Of a stretch of DNA of 20,286 nt, positions 1-8,680 are shown piece by piece. Location: NCBI GenBank assembly GCA_003427395.1, contig BFEA01000005.1, positions 5,788,694 to 5,808,979 on the forward strand, read 5' to 3'. A model generated the notes under the pieces. It was not told the origin of the DNA. It worked only from the letters and a program-made list of their open reading frames with translations, and ran no database searches. The stretch comes from Chara braunii (lineage: Eukaryota > Streptophyta > Charophyceae > Charales > Characeae). How positions within the stretch are numbered: the stretch's first letter is position 1; each line of letters opens with the position of its first letter. Position numbers and translations under genes: made by a program.

Positions 1-72
<72 letters not shown>
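1..72. repeat. (GA)n microsatellite
   Basis: An uninterrupted GA dinucleotide run of 36 units starts at the window edge, so its true length is unknown. It grades into imperfect CAGAGA units up to about position 90. It is pure purine on the plus strand. Confidence 0.98.
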
Positions 73-78
<6 letters not shown>

Positions 79-90
79 CAGAGAGGGCCA

Positions 91-619
91 GAGAATGAAG
101 AAAGAGAAACTCAACCCAGATTCCCGAAACACGACCGTTTGGCCGTAAGATAACCAAAAATATCGCTGAATACATCCAAAAGATAAATCGTGAAGTACTG
201 GTGAAGCGACCCCAGGGGTCTTGTCGTGTTGCTAGGAAAGGGACTGAGCAACAGAGGAATCGCCAGGAATAGTCCAAGACAGCCTAGAAAAACACGAGTC
301 AATACATAAGGAGAGAGTAAAATAGAAGGTCCACCAAGAGTCAGCAAAAGGTCCAGATACAGATTACAGAAGAGGTAAGAAAAGAACATCAGACACAACA
401 GACCGAACAGCGATTCATCTAGAAGAAACGGCACCAAGTTCACCAGCACAGTCCCGAGCTCCTTACTTCCGCAGCTGCCACCTGCCCATCCAACAGGTGG
501 TCTCATACAGACCCAACACGTTTGTTCGGGGAAACCGTTTTCAAGCAAAACCAGAAACAAAAGAAAAAGAAAGAAAAGAGAAATCAAAACAAGAAAAAGA
601 AAAGGCCCTAACTAGTGTA
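91..619. other. Stretch without recognised gene
   Basis: No recognisable gene. A 158-codon frame is open on the minus strand (111-587) but its product is Leu/Phe-rich with no motif I know, as expected of the complement of an A-rich strand. A plus frame at 497-727 gives a Lys/Glu-rich peptide from AAGAAAA-type sequence, also unconvincing. A perfect 7-bp hairpin, CCACCTG/CAGGTGG, lies at 478-500. Confidence 0.5.
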
Positions 620-669
620 AAGTCTACAACGAGTGACCCCGAAGAAGTCTACAACGAGTGGCCCCGAAG
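620..669. repeat. 25-bp tandem duplication
   Basis: Two adjacent 25-bp units (620-644 and 645-669) begin AAGTCTACAACGAGTG and end CCCCGAAG. They differ at one base (A/G at unit position 17). This is a young local duplication with no coding meaning that I can support. Confidence 0.92.
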
Positions 670-768
670 CCGGCCAGACCCAGCCCGTTCTCTGGGCCAG
701 CCAATCCCAACCCAACTTCTAGCATAACTCCCAACCCTCACTACCCTGGCACCCAGCCTACCCAGTCT

Positions 769-1478
769 GGGACCCTGCCTTTCTTTTCTCCTTCCTCCTT
801 CTACTCCTTCTTTCTCAATGGTCGCGGATTGTTAACTATCTGGTGCGTTGGTTTGTTGATTCGTTCCATGACTGTGGCTGATGACTATTGATTTTGCCAA
901 AGTAGCCTTTCAATAGACCTACTTGAACTCACGAAGTAACCACCAGAGAGATTATACTACGCGTTTGTGTGGCTTCGACTTTTCATCATCAGACTATGAC
1001 TTCGAACATTAACTCTACCATTGTCCGGACTTGTTACAACTGTGGGGACCCTGCCTTTCTTTTCTCCTTCCTCCTTCTACTCCTTCTTTCTCAATGGTCG
1101 CGGATTGTTAACTATCTGGTGCATTGGTTTGTTGATTCGTTTCATGATTGTGGCTGATGACTATTGATTTTGCCAAAGTAGCCTTTCAATAGACCTACTT
1201 CTCACGAAGTAACCACCGTAGAGATCATACTACGCGTTTGTGTGGCTTCGACTTTTCATCATCAGACTATGGCTTCAAACATTAACTCTACCATTGTCTG
1301 GACCTGTTACAACTGTGGGGACCCTGCCTTTCTTTTCTCCTTCCTCCTTCTACTCCTTCTTTCTCAATGGTCGTGGATTGTTAACTATCTGGTGAATTGG
1401 TTTGTTGATTCATTCCATGACTGTGGCTGATGACTATTGATTTTGCCAAAGTGGCCTTTCAATAGACCTACCCAGTCT
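769..1478 (+). repeat. 273-bp tandem array, about 2.6 units, with half zinc knuckle
   Basis: Unit starts are at about 769, 1045 and 1318, with offsets of 276 and then 273 bp; the 276 includes a 3-bp indel. The third unit stops at about 1478. Identity between units is very high. Across each unit junction runs a 53-codon frame (ATG at 996 and 1269, stops at 1157 and 1430). Its product starts M(T/A)SNINSTIV and contains TCYNCGDP, the first half of a gag-type CCHC knuckle. It then switches to a Leu-rich hydrophobic stretch and ends FHDCG. The knuckle lacks its His and final Cys, so the array probably captured the edge of a gag-like gene. The array is bracketed by the 12-mer CCTACCCAGTCT at 757-768 and 1467-1478. 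Confidence 0.9.
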
Positions 1479-3650
1479 ACTGACTCCACTCCTCCCCCCA
1501 CGAGATCCTGCAGCGCCAACCGTCAGCTTCCCCCAGTCTGTCAATACTTCCACCCAATCATCCCAGATACCCGCAAACTTCCTAGAGAAGGCCGTCAACC
1601 CGTTATCAAAATATTCATCTGGGTACCCCCTTTTTTGGAGCTCAATCTTCAAAGTAAACAGGAAGGCCACATCCATCCCTTTCATGGTGGTATACATCCT
1701 TGCCCGATGAAGGCAGAAACCAATAATTGCCTTTGTTTGCTGTTTGCTCGTATAGGAATCAAAGTCTTGCAGGTTCTAAAACATCAACCCTTTCTCCTTA
1801 TAGCTCCGTTGATTTTTGTGCAAGGCCACACACTGCAGCCCCCATGGCAATTCCAGCGCCTTCAGCACACTACCAAGAAAGTCCCAGCAATCACCCTCAT
1901 TAGTTTGCTCCAGAACAACATTGTTATCATAGCAAATCCGGAAATCATCCAAGATTTTCCCAGCTCTGAGCAAAGAGCAAACGTCCCCCTGCTTGCTGCG
2001 GATCATAACGGACACAACATCAACCAATCGCTGATCAAAACCCAATGACGACAGAAACATGGATTCATTGTAGGCACAAAGAAAGCCAGAGCAGGGCTAG
2101 AAGCCTTGCCCATGGGGATCCCCACCTGTTGTTGGAACACCTGCCGGCATGCCTTGAAATAGGTCAATCCGAGCTCGAAGGAGACAAATTTCACAACCAC
2201 TTCCAAAGGTACTGAACTCCATCCCGCCTCGGTTTTTCCAAACCTCGGCTTAGCTCTCTTCCCTCGAACCTTCACCAACACTCCTTTACAGCCTCTAATC
2301 GCCCAAAAGCCCATGACCCACCTTACTGCTTCCATAATAGACACATGGGGCAGGTTGCATAACATTTCCTTGATATCAAATGCAGTATTAACAAAGAATT
2401 TCCCCTTCTTTAACTGTTTATTACACAGATACAAAGCAAGTGCCAGCTCATCCATGCTCTTCAAGTTCGTTCCCTTTGCCAGATCCCAAGCAGTTGGTTC
2501 ACAGCCCGCCCCACCTTCTTACTGGCAGTAACCCCACACTCCGAAAAGGTGGGGCAAATCAGTCGCCACCTCGAAGTATCCTTATGCTTGGGTATTGAGC
2601 AAGCCTGTCCCAGCGAACCGTTCTTATTCCATTTTCCCAGCCAGTCGAACCCACCCCGTCCATACTCAATCCCACACTGTCGTAATGTCTCCCCTGCATC
2701 GTCCACATGTACTGTGATGTACAATCCCCGGGTTCATCAAGAAAAGCTTGTCCATACTAGCCCTAAACACCGTGGGACAACAGAACAAAGAATCAACCGT
2801 ATTGTGATCAATGGGGCAGCCCACCAAATTTCCCAACCCCATCTTCCATGCAACCACCTCACTTCAATCCATACCACTCAGCACAGGCTCAACCACCGTT
2901 TTGATGAAACATGCCTCCACCGACTGTCTAACAAGTATTCCCTCTTCCACTTTCGGCAAGAACCCAACCATCGCAAAAGAGGCAGCAATCTGTTTGACAA
3001 GCATACTTCCTGAAGTGGACAGAGAGGGGTGGGGAATATTTTTAGAGTTCTTCAAAAAATTAGGGATAAAAGCAATGTCAGATGCTCAGAAGCACACATG
3101 TCCCGCAAGCCCAGGAAAATGCCCACCCACCGTGTTGCAGCAGCATGCTTGGCTTGCCTACTAACATCCCGGAAATTAAGCAGAATATCGTCCACACTCT
3201 TATTTGTCCACACCATTTTCATTCGTCGGACGACCATCTCCTTCAGGCAGTCCGACACATCCAGTTTCCTTACCAGATCCCCACACAACAGGCGCACCGC
3301 ACTCTTACTCACCCTCACATCGTAAGTTACACGAATGACTAGTCGAGCGCGCACATTAAACCCAAACTTCTTCCGTACGACCCCGGACAGTACACACCTA
3401 AGCGTATGTGGTGACCTCTCGTCCTTAAAACAACGAATGGTCGTATACAAACATACCAGCTGTTCAAGCCCCCACCCATGCAGCCGAACGCGCGAAGACG
3501 GGTTTTACAGGAAATCGAGAAGAACCGACTTATGGCACAACAAAGTCGAGCAGTAGTAAGCGATCGAACTAAAATACGACAAGTGCTCCCAATGGCCATT
3601 AGCATGTTTTGATGGGCTCTCCATACATCAAATGTGCAAAAAGGAATCAA
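1479..3650 (-). pseudogene. Penelope-like reverse transcriptase, copy 1 (decayed)
   Basis: A broken minus-strand polymerase gene with its N-terminus near 3650 and C-terminus near 1500. In order, the frames show: a region with RLVIRVTYDVRVSKSAVRLL; a block IDHN-x8-CCP (about 2820-2770); IPKHKDTSRWRLICP (about 2590); motif A, FDIKEMLCNLPH (about 2370), with the catalytic Asp; motif B, QVGIPMGKASSPALA (about 2110); and the thumb signature QKRGYPDEYF (about 1625). The D-x-x-x-x-x-x-(I/L)PH pattern, GIPMG-x-x-SP-x-LA and the GYP thumb are typical of Penelope-like RTs. The reading frame changes at least six times. At the motif C position, where copy 2 has LMDD, this copy reads VMIR, so the catalytic pair is lost. 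It aligns along its length with copy 2 at 5640-7990. No GIY-YIG endonuclease was seen. Confidence 0.8.
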
Positions 3651-3688
3651 TGATCAACTTTTGATGCTTTGATCGCACGCCTTGAGCT

Positions 3689-3755
3689 GGGGTCTCACTC
3701 CACTACACCAGACTCTAGAAAATAGCAAAAAAGTAGGCCTCGTTCCACTTACACT
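3689..3755 (+). repeat. Left terminal inverted repeat of the TIR element
   Basis: A 67-bp left end starting GGGGTCTCACTCCACTACA and ending CGTTCCACTTACACTA. It matches the reverse complement of 4116-4181 at roughly 80 percent. The first 19 bases are identical, as are the last 11 (CCACTTACACT-A side). Confidence 0.9.
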
Positions 3756-4115
3756 AGAGGGCGCTACTCTTGACGGACTCTCTAACACTCTAAAGTGGAG
3801 TCTAGTATAGTGGAGCGAGGAAACCACTGGCCAGATCTGCAAATTGAGAATGAATCTTCTGCTACAACATGGAAAGATACATGGGGCCGCACTTTGTACA
3901 GTCTACAGAAGCCAGATTCCACAAAAGGTCACCACCAGCCTGGTTTGCCCACCCAGACGCGCGGTGGACTCTCAAATTTCAGCACCATTTCGAGACCAGC
4001 ACCGAGGACCCTAGAGGAAACGGGTGTTGCGGGCAGGTGAACACTAGAGGAGTAGAAAGTGCTGGTCTAGCACACTTTCTGACATCACTCGACACACATT
4101 TGGGAGCCGTTTGTT

Positions 4116-4181
4116 TAGTGTAAGTGGAGCGAGGTAGAACTCTCGAATTTTCGAGAGTCTAATGTAGTGGAGTGAGACCCC
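4116..4181 (-). repeat. Right terminal inverted repeat of the TIR element
   Basis: A 66-bp right end. Inside it, 4139-4158 is a perfect hairpin (arms ACTCTCGAA/TTCGAGAGT, 2-base loop) that the left end lacks. The outermost bases, GTGAGACCCC, are at 4172-4181. Confidence 0.9.
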
Positions 4182-5007
4182 TGGAGCACCATCCAGTGCA
4201 CAGCTCCCAATGGGTACGAACTTACAAGGACAAGATGAGAAGGTTGGGGATGCCGGATAGCTGGTCCAAGCTCTGTTCTATTCTCAGACTGCTGAGCAGC
4301 AGTCTGGCTCCTCTTCCACTGACAAGTAGAAAAATGCATGAATTCAGAATACTCACTAAATGCTTCCTCTCATTATGGTCAAAGGACTGGGCATGCCCAT
4401 TCAAGGATTCACTCCCTTTCCCTTAAACCACCAGTACGTGGCCCAGCTATGCGCCGCGGCCGTGTCCCGTTAACGCGCCCCATTTGAGGGGGGTCGTTCA
4501 CATGAACGGTCGGATGGTGAGAATTGCGACGTAGGAAAGAAAGAACCAAAAAAAAAAAAAAAACTACTTTCTAAGTTGGATGAGGGTCGTGGTCACGTCT
4601 GTTCTTGGTGGAATGCTTCTAACTAGTATTTCAGGTAGATTCTGGATGTCTATTTTTTCTGCTTTTGTTTTTTTGTCATTTTTGTTAGATTCCTCTGCCA
4701 GTGAGGCAGGGCATATCCCACGATCTACTGAACAGCCCTCGTTGAGGGCATACTCACACTTGCGCACAGACAAATGTATCTAACTAATTTCAGGTTGTAT
4801 AATGTTAGAACATGCACACCGTATCCCATGATCTACTGAATAGCTTGATATAACTGACACACCTTCAAATTTCAAAACATGCATGAGGGTGAAGGGGCGG
4901 GGAGGGGAGAGGAGAAGCAGAGAGACAATTGATAGACATGGAGAAAACCGAACGCGACTGTTCGTTGTTGATGAAAAAAGCAGTATCACATGACGAACTA
5001 ACGGCGA
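4182..5007. other. Stretch without recognised gene
   Basis: No gene seen. It contains a perfect 22-base palindrome (4285-4306), a GC-rich patch around 4440-4500, an A16 run (4548-4563), and a short direct repeat, YGTATCCCAYGATCTACTGA-like, at 4712-4736 and 4820-4844 (about 84 percent identical). There is a purine-rich patch at 4885-4930. Overlapping short frames on both strands carry no recognisable domain. Confidence 0.5.
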
Positions 5008-5057
5008 GCGACCCTACCGGTTTTGGCTGGCCGCTGTGACCAGCTTCATCAGGGTCT
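5008..5057 (-). ncRNA. Degenerate hammerhead-ribozyme-like motif
   Basis: Read on the minus strand: CTGATGA (5052-5046); a perfect 5-bp stem, GCTGG/CCAGC (5044-5040 with 5030-5026), with a 9-base loop; CAAAA (5025-5021) where a hammerhead has CGAAA; a minimal stem III, ACCGGT (5021-5016); the cleavage-type triplet GTA (5017-5015); and GGGTC, which can pair with the GACC before CTGATGA if one G is bulged. This is the order of a type I hammerhead. Such ribozymes with very short stem III are known from the terminal repeats of Penelope-like elements, and this one lies between two such copies. The G to A change at the essential G12 sits in a former CpG and would abolish cleavage. A protein reading of the same strand exists (5083-4865) but is not convincing. 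Confidence 0.5.
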
Positions 5058-5099
5058 TGTTTGGTCGGTAACCAGTCTATCAATTTATACTAGGGTCAT

Positions 5100-5640
5100 A
5101 GTCCTAAGTACTGCTTGTCTAGAAGCTATCAGAAACTATCTAAATACTAATACAAATGGTACTTAGACTAACAACTGACCAAGTACATCAAGGAATCCAG
5201 TAGGTTCTAGAAAAATATATCCGCCGCAAATTCGTCAAAAGCCTATCCCGATATCTCCAATCAGTCATGCCGCTCACAATCAACCAGAGTTCAAATCCAT
5301 CAGCCTCAACAAAGAATCGGACCACCGACTACGTCAAAACCTACAGAAAAAATACCCCGGTTCGAGTCCAGTTGCCAACACTGGTACCAATCGGCAACGG
5401 TTCAAGCCTCAGAGCCAACATTCACGATATCAACCTAGCTAAAATCTAAAAATCATTTCCCATCGACAACAATTCAAGTCCCAAATCCAATGGCCTGAGG
5501 CACCAGGCCCATAGTGTAATAGAAAACTGACCACAGTTCAAACCTCAGTACCAACATTCACGATATCATCCTCTTATCCTTAAGCCATAGAACAAGGTCT
5601 CATACTCAACAGTCCCGGTTACTTAGGAGGTGACGGTAGT
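5100..5640 (+). repeat. Degenerate repeat field with tRNA B-box-like motifs
   Basis: Five matches to the pol III B box (GGTTCGANTCC) lie on the plus strand: AGTTCAAATCC (5288), GGTTCGAGTCC (5359, perfect), GGTTCAAGCCT (5399), AATTCAAGTCC (5471) and AGTTCAAACCT (5535). Spacings are 71, 40, 72 and 64. A 38-bp direct repeat is present at 5399-5436 and 5535-5572 (about 87 percent identical). T stems do not form around the boxes and no tRNA cloverleaf is seen, so this is at most a decayed tRNA-derived (SINE-like) array. Confidence 0.4.
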
Positions 5641-5841
5641 ACATATCAAGTCTCTAAACAAAGGGTGTGGAAACAAGGCAAAAAGCTCTAAGAATGAGCC
5701 TCAAAGTCCCTTGCACATGGGTTTACCATCCAGTCAAAATCGGCAGCCACTCGTCCCATAGACCTGCAAACTTCTTTGAAAAGCTAACCAATGCATTGTC
5801 GAAGTACTTGTTAGGATATCCTCTACGCCATACTCCGACCT

Positions 5842-6402
5842 TCAAAGTAAACAAGAAGAAGACTTCAGTGTCACGAACAGAAGAGAATGCTCGAGCTCGG
5901 TGGAGGAAAGATCCAATAACCGCCATTTCTGCTGTTTACAAGAATAAAAGTCATAATCTTGGATACTTTGAAAAGTCAAGTGCAAATTATTCCACCCTTG
6001 TTGATTCTTGTGAGTTGCGAAGCAAGCAACCCCTTTAGTCCCTTCCAAAATTATGATAATACAGCCCAGAAATTCCCAACGAGGTCCATCGCTACTCCGC
6101 TCCAAAGTGAGCTTGTCGTCATAACACTCGCAAAAGAGTTGTATCAGTCGACTTCCCTTCTCACATACAACAAAAATCGATATGTCATCCATAAGTCGGG
6201 AACCATTGAAAATTTTTTGATCGATACCTAAAGAAGAAAGAAAGGAATACTCATTGAAAGCACATAATAAACACGCTAAGGTGGGACTGGAGAATTTCCC
6301 CATCGGTATTCCGACAACCTGCTGGAAAATCTTCTCAGAGACAAAAAGAAAAGTATTACTGAGTTCGAAAAAAACAAAAGACAGAATCAACTCGAAGGAC
6401 AA
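5842..6402 (-). pseudogene. Copy 2: palm motifs B and C segment
   Basis: This segment has FQQVVGIPMGKFSSPTLA (motif B; GIPMG at residues 31-35) and SRLMDDISIFVV (motif C, DD at 72-73), followed by a palm continuation, RWEFLGCI, and CFATHKNQQGW. The thumb GYP lies just downstream in a different frame (5723-5926). The xMDD motif C is unlike the FADD of the LINEs in this window, so this is a different RT lineage. Its terminal 60 residues (Ser/Leu-rich) are out of frame with copy 1. Confidence 0.8.
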
Positions 6403-6433
6403 GGATACCCAACCATCTTCACATCGCCCTTGA

Positions 6434-7162
6434 TCAACCGCACCCCTTTACCTTGTGTCTGCACATCAACAACAAGGTATCCGTCACCCGTCCAATAGTC
6501 GATAACCCATGCAAGGGCCCGTGAGATGGAGGCACGCGGAAGATTTGAAGCATTTCTTTAATATCAAAAGAGGCACCAATCAAATACTCATTCTTCTTCA
6601 AACTGGAGTTGAGAAGACTGATACAACTCATCAAATCTTGTGTAGCCCGTAAATTGAAATGGAAGTTACGAGGAAGTTTCCAAAGAAGAAGGTTCACTGC
6701 TCTCGAAACCCGTCTCCCTCCCATTGCAGAACACTCCGAAAAGGAAGGACAGATAGGTCGCCATCTCTTAACGTCTTTATGCTTCGGTATACAGTAGGAT
6801 CGTCCCAAACATCCACGAGGGTTCCATTTTGCAACTTTGTTGAAATTCAAGGGGTCGTACTCCATTCGGCAACCGCTAAGTACCTCAGTCTCCGAAAAGT
6901 CACACCTAACAAATGTCGGTTTCTCCAAGAACAGCCTGCACAACCCTGCCTTATAAAGAGATGGACAACAGACGTATGTGTCACCAGAATTGTGATCAAC
7001 AGAGCTACAAACCAGACCTTCCAAACGACACGCATATGTCTTGATATCGTCAACATTACAGGAGGAAACAAAACTAGTCCAGTGGACAATCCCAGTACAA
7101 CATGAGCGAAGATCGTGGTTGGTGAGTTCTTGGTGACTAATTGTAGGATGAAAGGATAGCAA
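6434..7162 (-). pseudogene. Copy 2: fingers and motif A segment
   Basis: This 242-codon open segment holds VDHN (residues 55-58) and CCP (65-67); CIPKHKDVKRWRPICPSFSE (about 124-143), matching the RT finger block of the P-K-x-H-K and R-P-I type; RRVSRAVNLLLWKLPR; FHFNLRATQDLMS; and FDIKEML with the motif A aspartate at residue 200. After residue 206 the sequence diverges from the expected NLPH because of a frameshift near 6545. The next segment (5842-6402) carries the rest of the palm. Confidence 0.75.
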
Positions 7163-7508
7163 CCCAAAGGTGAGGTGATCTGCTTCCTAAGGTTGGATAA
7201 TGCAAACGTAGGAGAAGGTTGAAGAATATTCTTAGAATTGTGCATCCAATCGGGAAACAAATCGCAATCATTCAAACGAAAGGATACATGCCCTTCGACC
7301 CGTAGGAAAATCTCATCAACCGAATCGCAACAACACTCAATCTCGGCACATATAGCTACTTTGCGAAAATTGTGAATATAATCACCCATCGCCTTGTTTT
7401 TACACCAAACCACTCTCATCTGTCGAACCAACAACTGCTTCAAACTCAAGGCTATGTCTAAACTATTAACAAGCCGAGTACAAAATTGACGAATCCCTGC
7501 TTTACAGT

Positions 7509-7601
7509 GAAGTTTGATCCCGTATGGTCGATTTATTGCCTTGGAGGAATCACCAACCTACGACGAAGTTTGATCCCATATCGTCGATTTATTGCCTTGG
7601 A
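7509..7601. repeat. 56-bp tandem duplication inside copy 2
   Basis: GAAGTTTGATCCC...GCCTTGGA (37 bp) occurs at 7509-7545 and again at 7565-7601 with two mismatches, an offset of 56 bp. Because 56 is not a multiple of three, it shifts the frame of the Penelope-like N-terminal region. Confidence 0.9.
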
Positions 7602-8017
7602 TAGAATATAGTGAAGCCTAGCCCTCGACCTTTTTTCATAGAAGGTACGAATAACAGAGAAACCAAGCACGAGGTTATCAAAACACCAAGAACATAGCTG
7701 TTTGCAAGAGGACGGTTGGGATAACAAAAGAGAAAGAGGTTGCTTCAAAGGGAGTAAACTATTTAAAAACGGAACAATCGTGACGAAAGTAATAGTTGAG
7801 CCATGGGTCAACCAATCCCAAGAACGCCGAAGTTGCGAAACCTCAAAGCTTGAAGACACAACTGAACCCCCATACAATTGTTGAATAACACTTCATCGAT
7901 CTGCCACAAGAGAACCCCCTTCGAATACAATCATGCAAGAACTCTGTGTCTTGTTACTGCAATAGTCCAAAATACGTCTCAAACTAGTACTAAGTACTAC
8001 TAACACTACGATGTTCA

Positions 8018-8166
8018 GGGACGCTGGACCCGGTTTCCAGCAGGTGTCGCTCCCCACCAACAGATGGAGCCTCCCCGAGAGCGTTAGTGGTGTCTGCTCT
8101 TATCAGCACCCCTAGCACCACCTCAGTCTGTTTTTTTGAAGAAAAAAAAAAGAAAAAAAAAAAAAC
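8018..8166 (+). mobile_element. LINE 3-prime end / retroposon with A-rich tail
   Basis: 8018-8071 is a plus-strand copy of the LINE 3-prime-UTR core found after LINE-A and LINE-C. It includes the hairpin GCTGGA (8023-8028)/TCCAGC (8036-8041) with a 7-base loop, and CTCCCCACCA. After a further 65 bp containing TGCTCTTATCA, also recognisable in LINE-A (TGCTCTTACCA), it ends in an A-rich tail (8138-8165) broken by three G. There is no LINE coding sequence upstream, so this is either an extremely 5-prime-truncated LINE or a SINE sharing the LINE tail. The start point is uncertain (7990-8018) and no clean target-site duplication is visible. Confidence 0.75.
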
Positions 8167-8297
8167 AATTCCTACACTAGAATGCAACGTAACAAGGGAA
8201 ACAGAAGTCCGCTCAACAACAGGTAAGTCACGTTTCTTCTTCTCTTTCAACCTTTCCCTTAATCCTTTCCTACCGAGTGTGAAAATCCCGAGAAGTA

Positions 8298-8622
8298 CTA
8301 CCAATATAGACATGGCGACACCAAGGAGACACAAGTGCATATACCACTACCATTGACAACGTCATAACCATTGATAATCAGGGACTCAATCGATGACTGA
8401 AGCTTGCTAGCCCACAGAATCTCACCACTCAAAATCAACCAAAACACCACGAGGCAAAAAACAACATTCAACTTTTTATTATGTAACCGTTCCCTAGACT
8501 TGGTTCGAGCAGAGCTACATTTACGTGCCAGATGCCAAAAAAGAGCCGTGTTCGGAGCAAATACTAAGATAGAGATGGAGCCTTCAACCGTGGCGCCACT
8601 TAGGGGGGCTGCTCATATCACC
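8298..8622 (-). other. Open minus-strand frame, unrecognised
   Basis: A frame without ATG at its start stays open for about 108 codons and stops at 8298. It contains FWHLARKCSSARTKSRERL, then a hydrophobic stretch (NVVFCLVVFWLILSG). A second frame, 8340-8166, continues with a hydrophobic segment and a basic cluster (RKGLRERLKEKKKRDLP). Both could be the N-terminal continuation of the Penelope-like copy 2, cut by the retroposon at 8018-8166. I do not recognise the protein and the evidence is weak. Confidence 0.3.
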
Positions 8623-8647
8623 TTCCTAAGTGGTGGCCATGACTCGA

Positions 8648-8680
<33 letters not shown>

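Larger units (their letters stand above)
3689..4181. mobile_element. 493-bp non-autonomous TIR element (MITE-like)
   Basis: The two ends are inverted repeats of about 66 bp starting GGGGTCTCACTCCACTACA. The inside (3756-4115) contains no transposase that I recognise; an 81-codon frame at 3795-4040 resembles nothing I know. A further inverted copy of the end motif lies inside at 3796-3825, so the left 137 bp can fold on themselves. The core YCTCRYTCCACT occurs five times in both orientations (about 3693, 3739, 3811, 4123 and 4165), as expected of transposase-binding subterminal repeats. No clean target-site duplication is visible (flanks CTTGAGCT and TGGAGCAC), so the superfamily is not assigned. 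Confidence 0.85.
5640..7990 (-). pseudogene. Penelope-like reverse transcriptase, copy 2 (decayed)
   Basis: The better-preserved relative of copy 1, in the same orientation. N-terminal sequence (7990-7530) reads in frames without a known domain. It is followed by a basic/hydrophobic region (7449-7200) that aligns with copy 1 (LLVRQMRVVWCKNKAM, NFRKVA, NSKNI). The finger and palm domains come next, then a thumb ending RRGYPNKYFDNALVSF (about 5820). The shared VDHN-x8-CCP block upstream of the fingers is not a domain I know and may be family-specific. At least four frame changes and a 56-bp internal duplication make it non-functional. Expected partners such as a GIY-YIG endonuclease were not found. 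Penelope-like is my best class; an unclassified RT family is the alternative. Confidence 0.8.

Noticed and set aside
876-1440. CTGATGA boxes in each unit of the 273-bp array (plus strand), and CTGATGA on the minus strand near 992 and 1265
   Set aside because: No stem II and no following GAAA or CAAA at the right distance, so not hammerhead ribozymes.
1437-2048. 203-codon plus-strand open frame
   Set aside because: It is the complement of Penelope-like copy 1, whose minus frames carry the thumb and palm motifs; the plus product has no motif.
3681-4192. GAGC on both sides of the TIR element as a target-site duplication
   Set aside because: Only four bases at unequal distances from the two ends; not credible.
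5340-5420. tRNA gene around the perfect B box at 5359
   Set aside because: No pairing T stem, no acceptor stem and no A box at the right distance.
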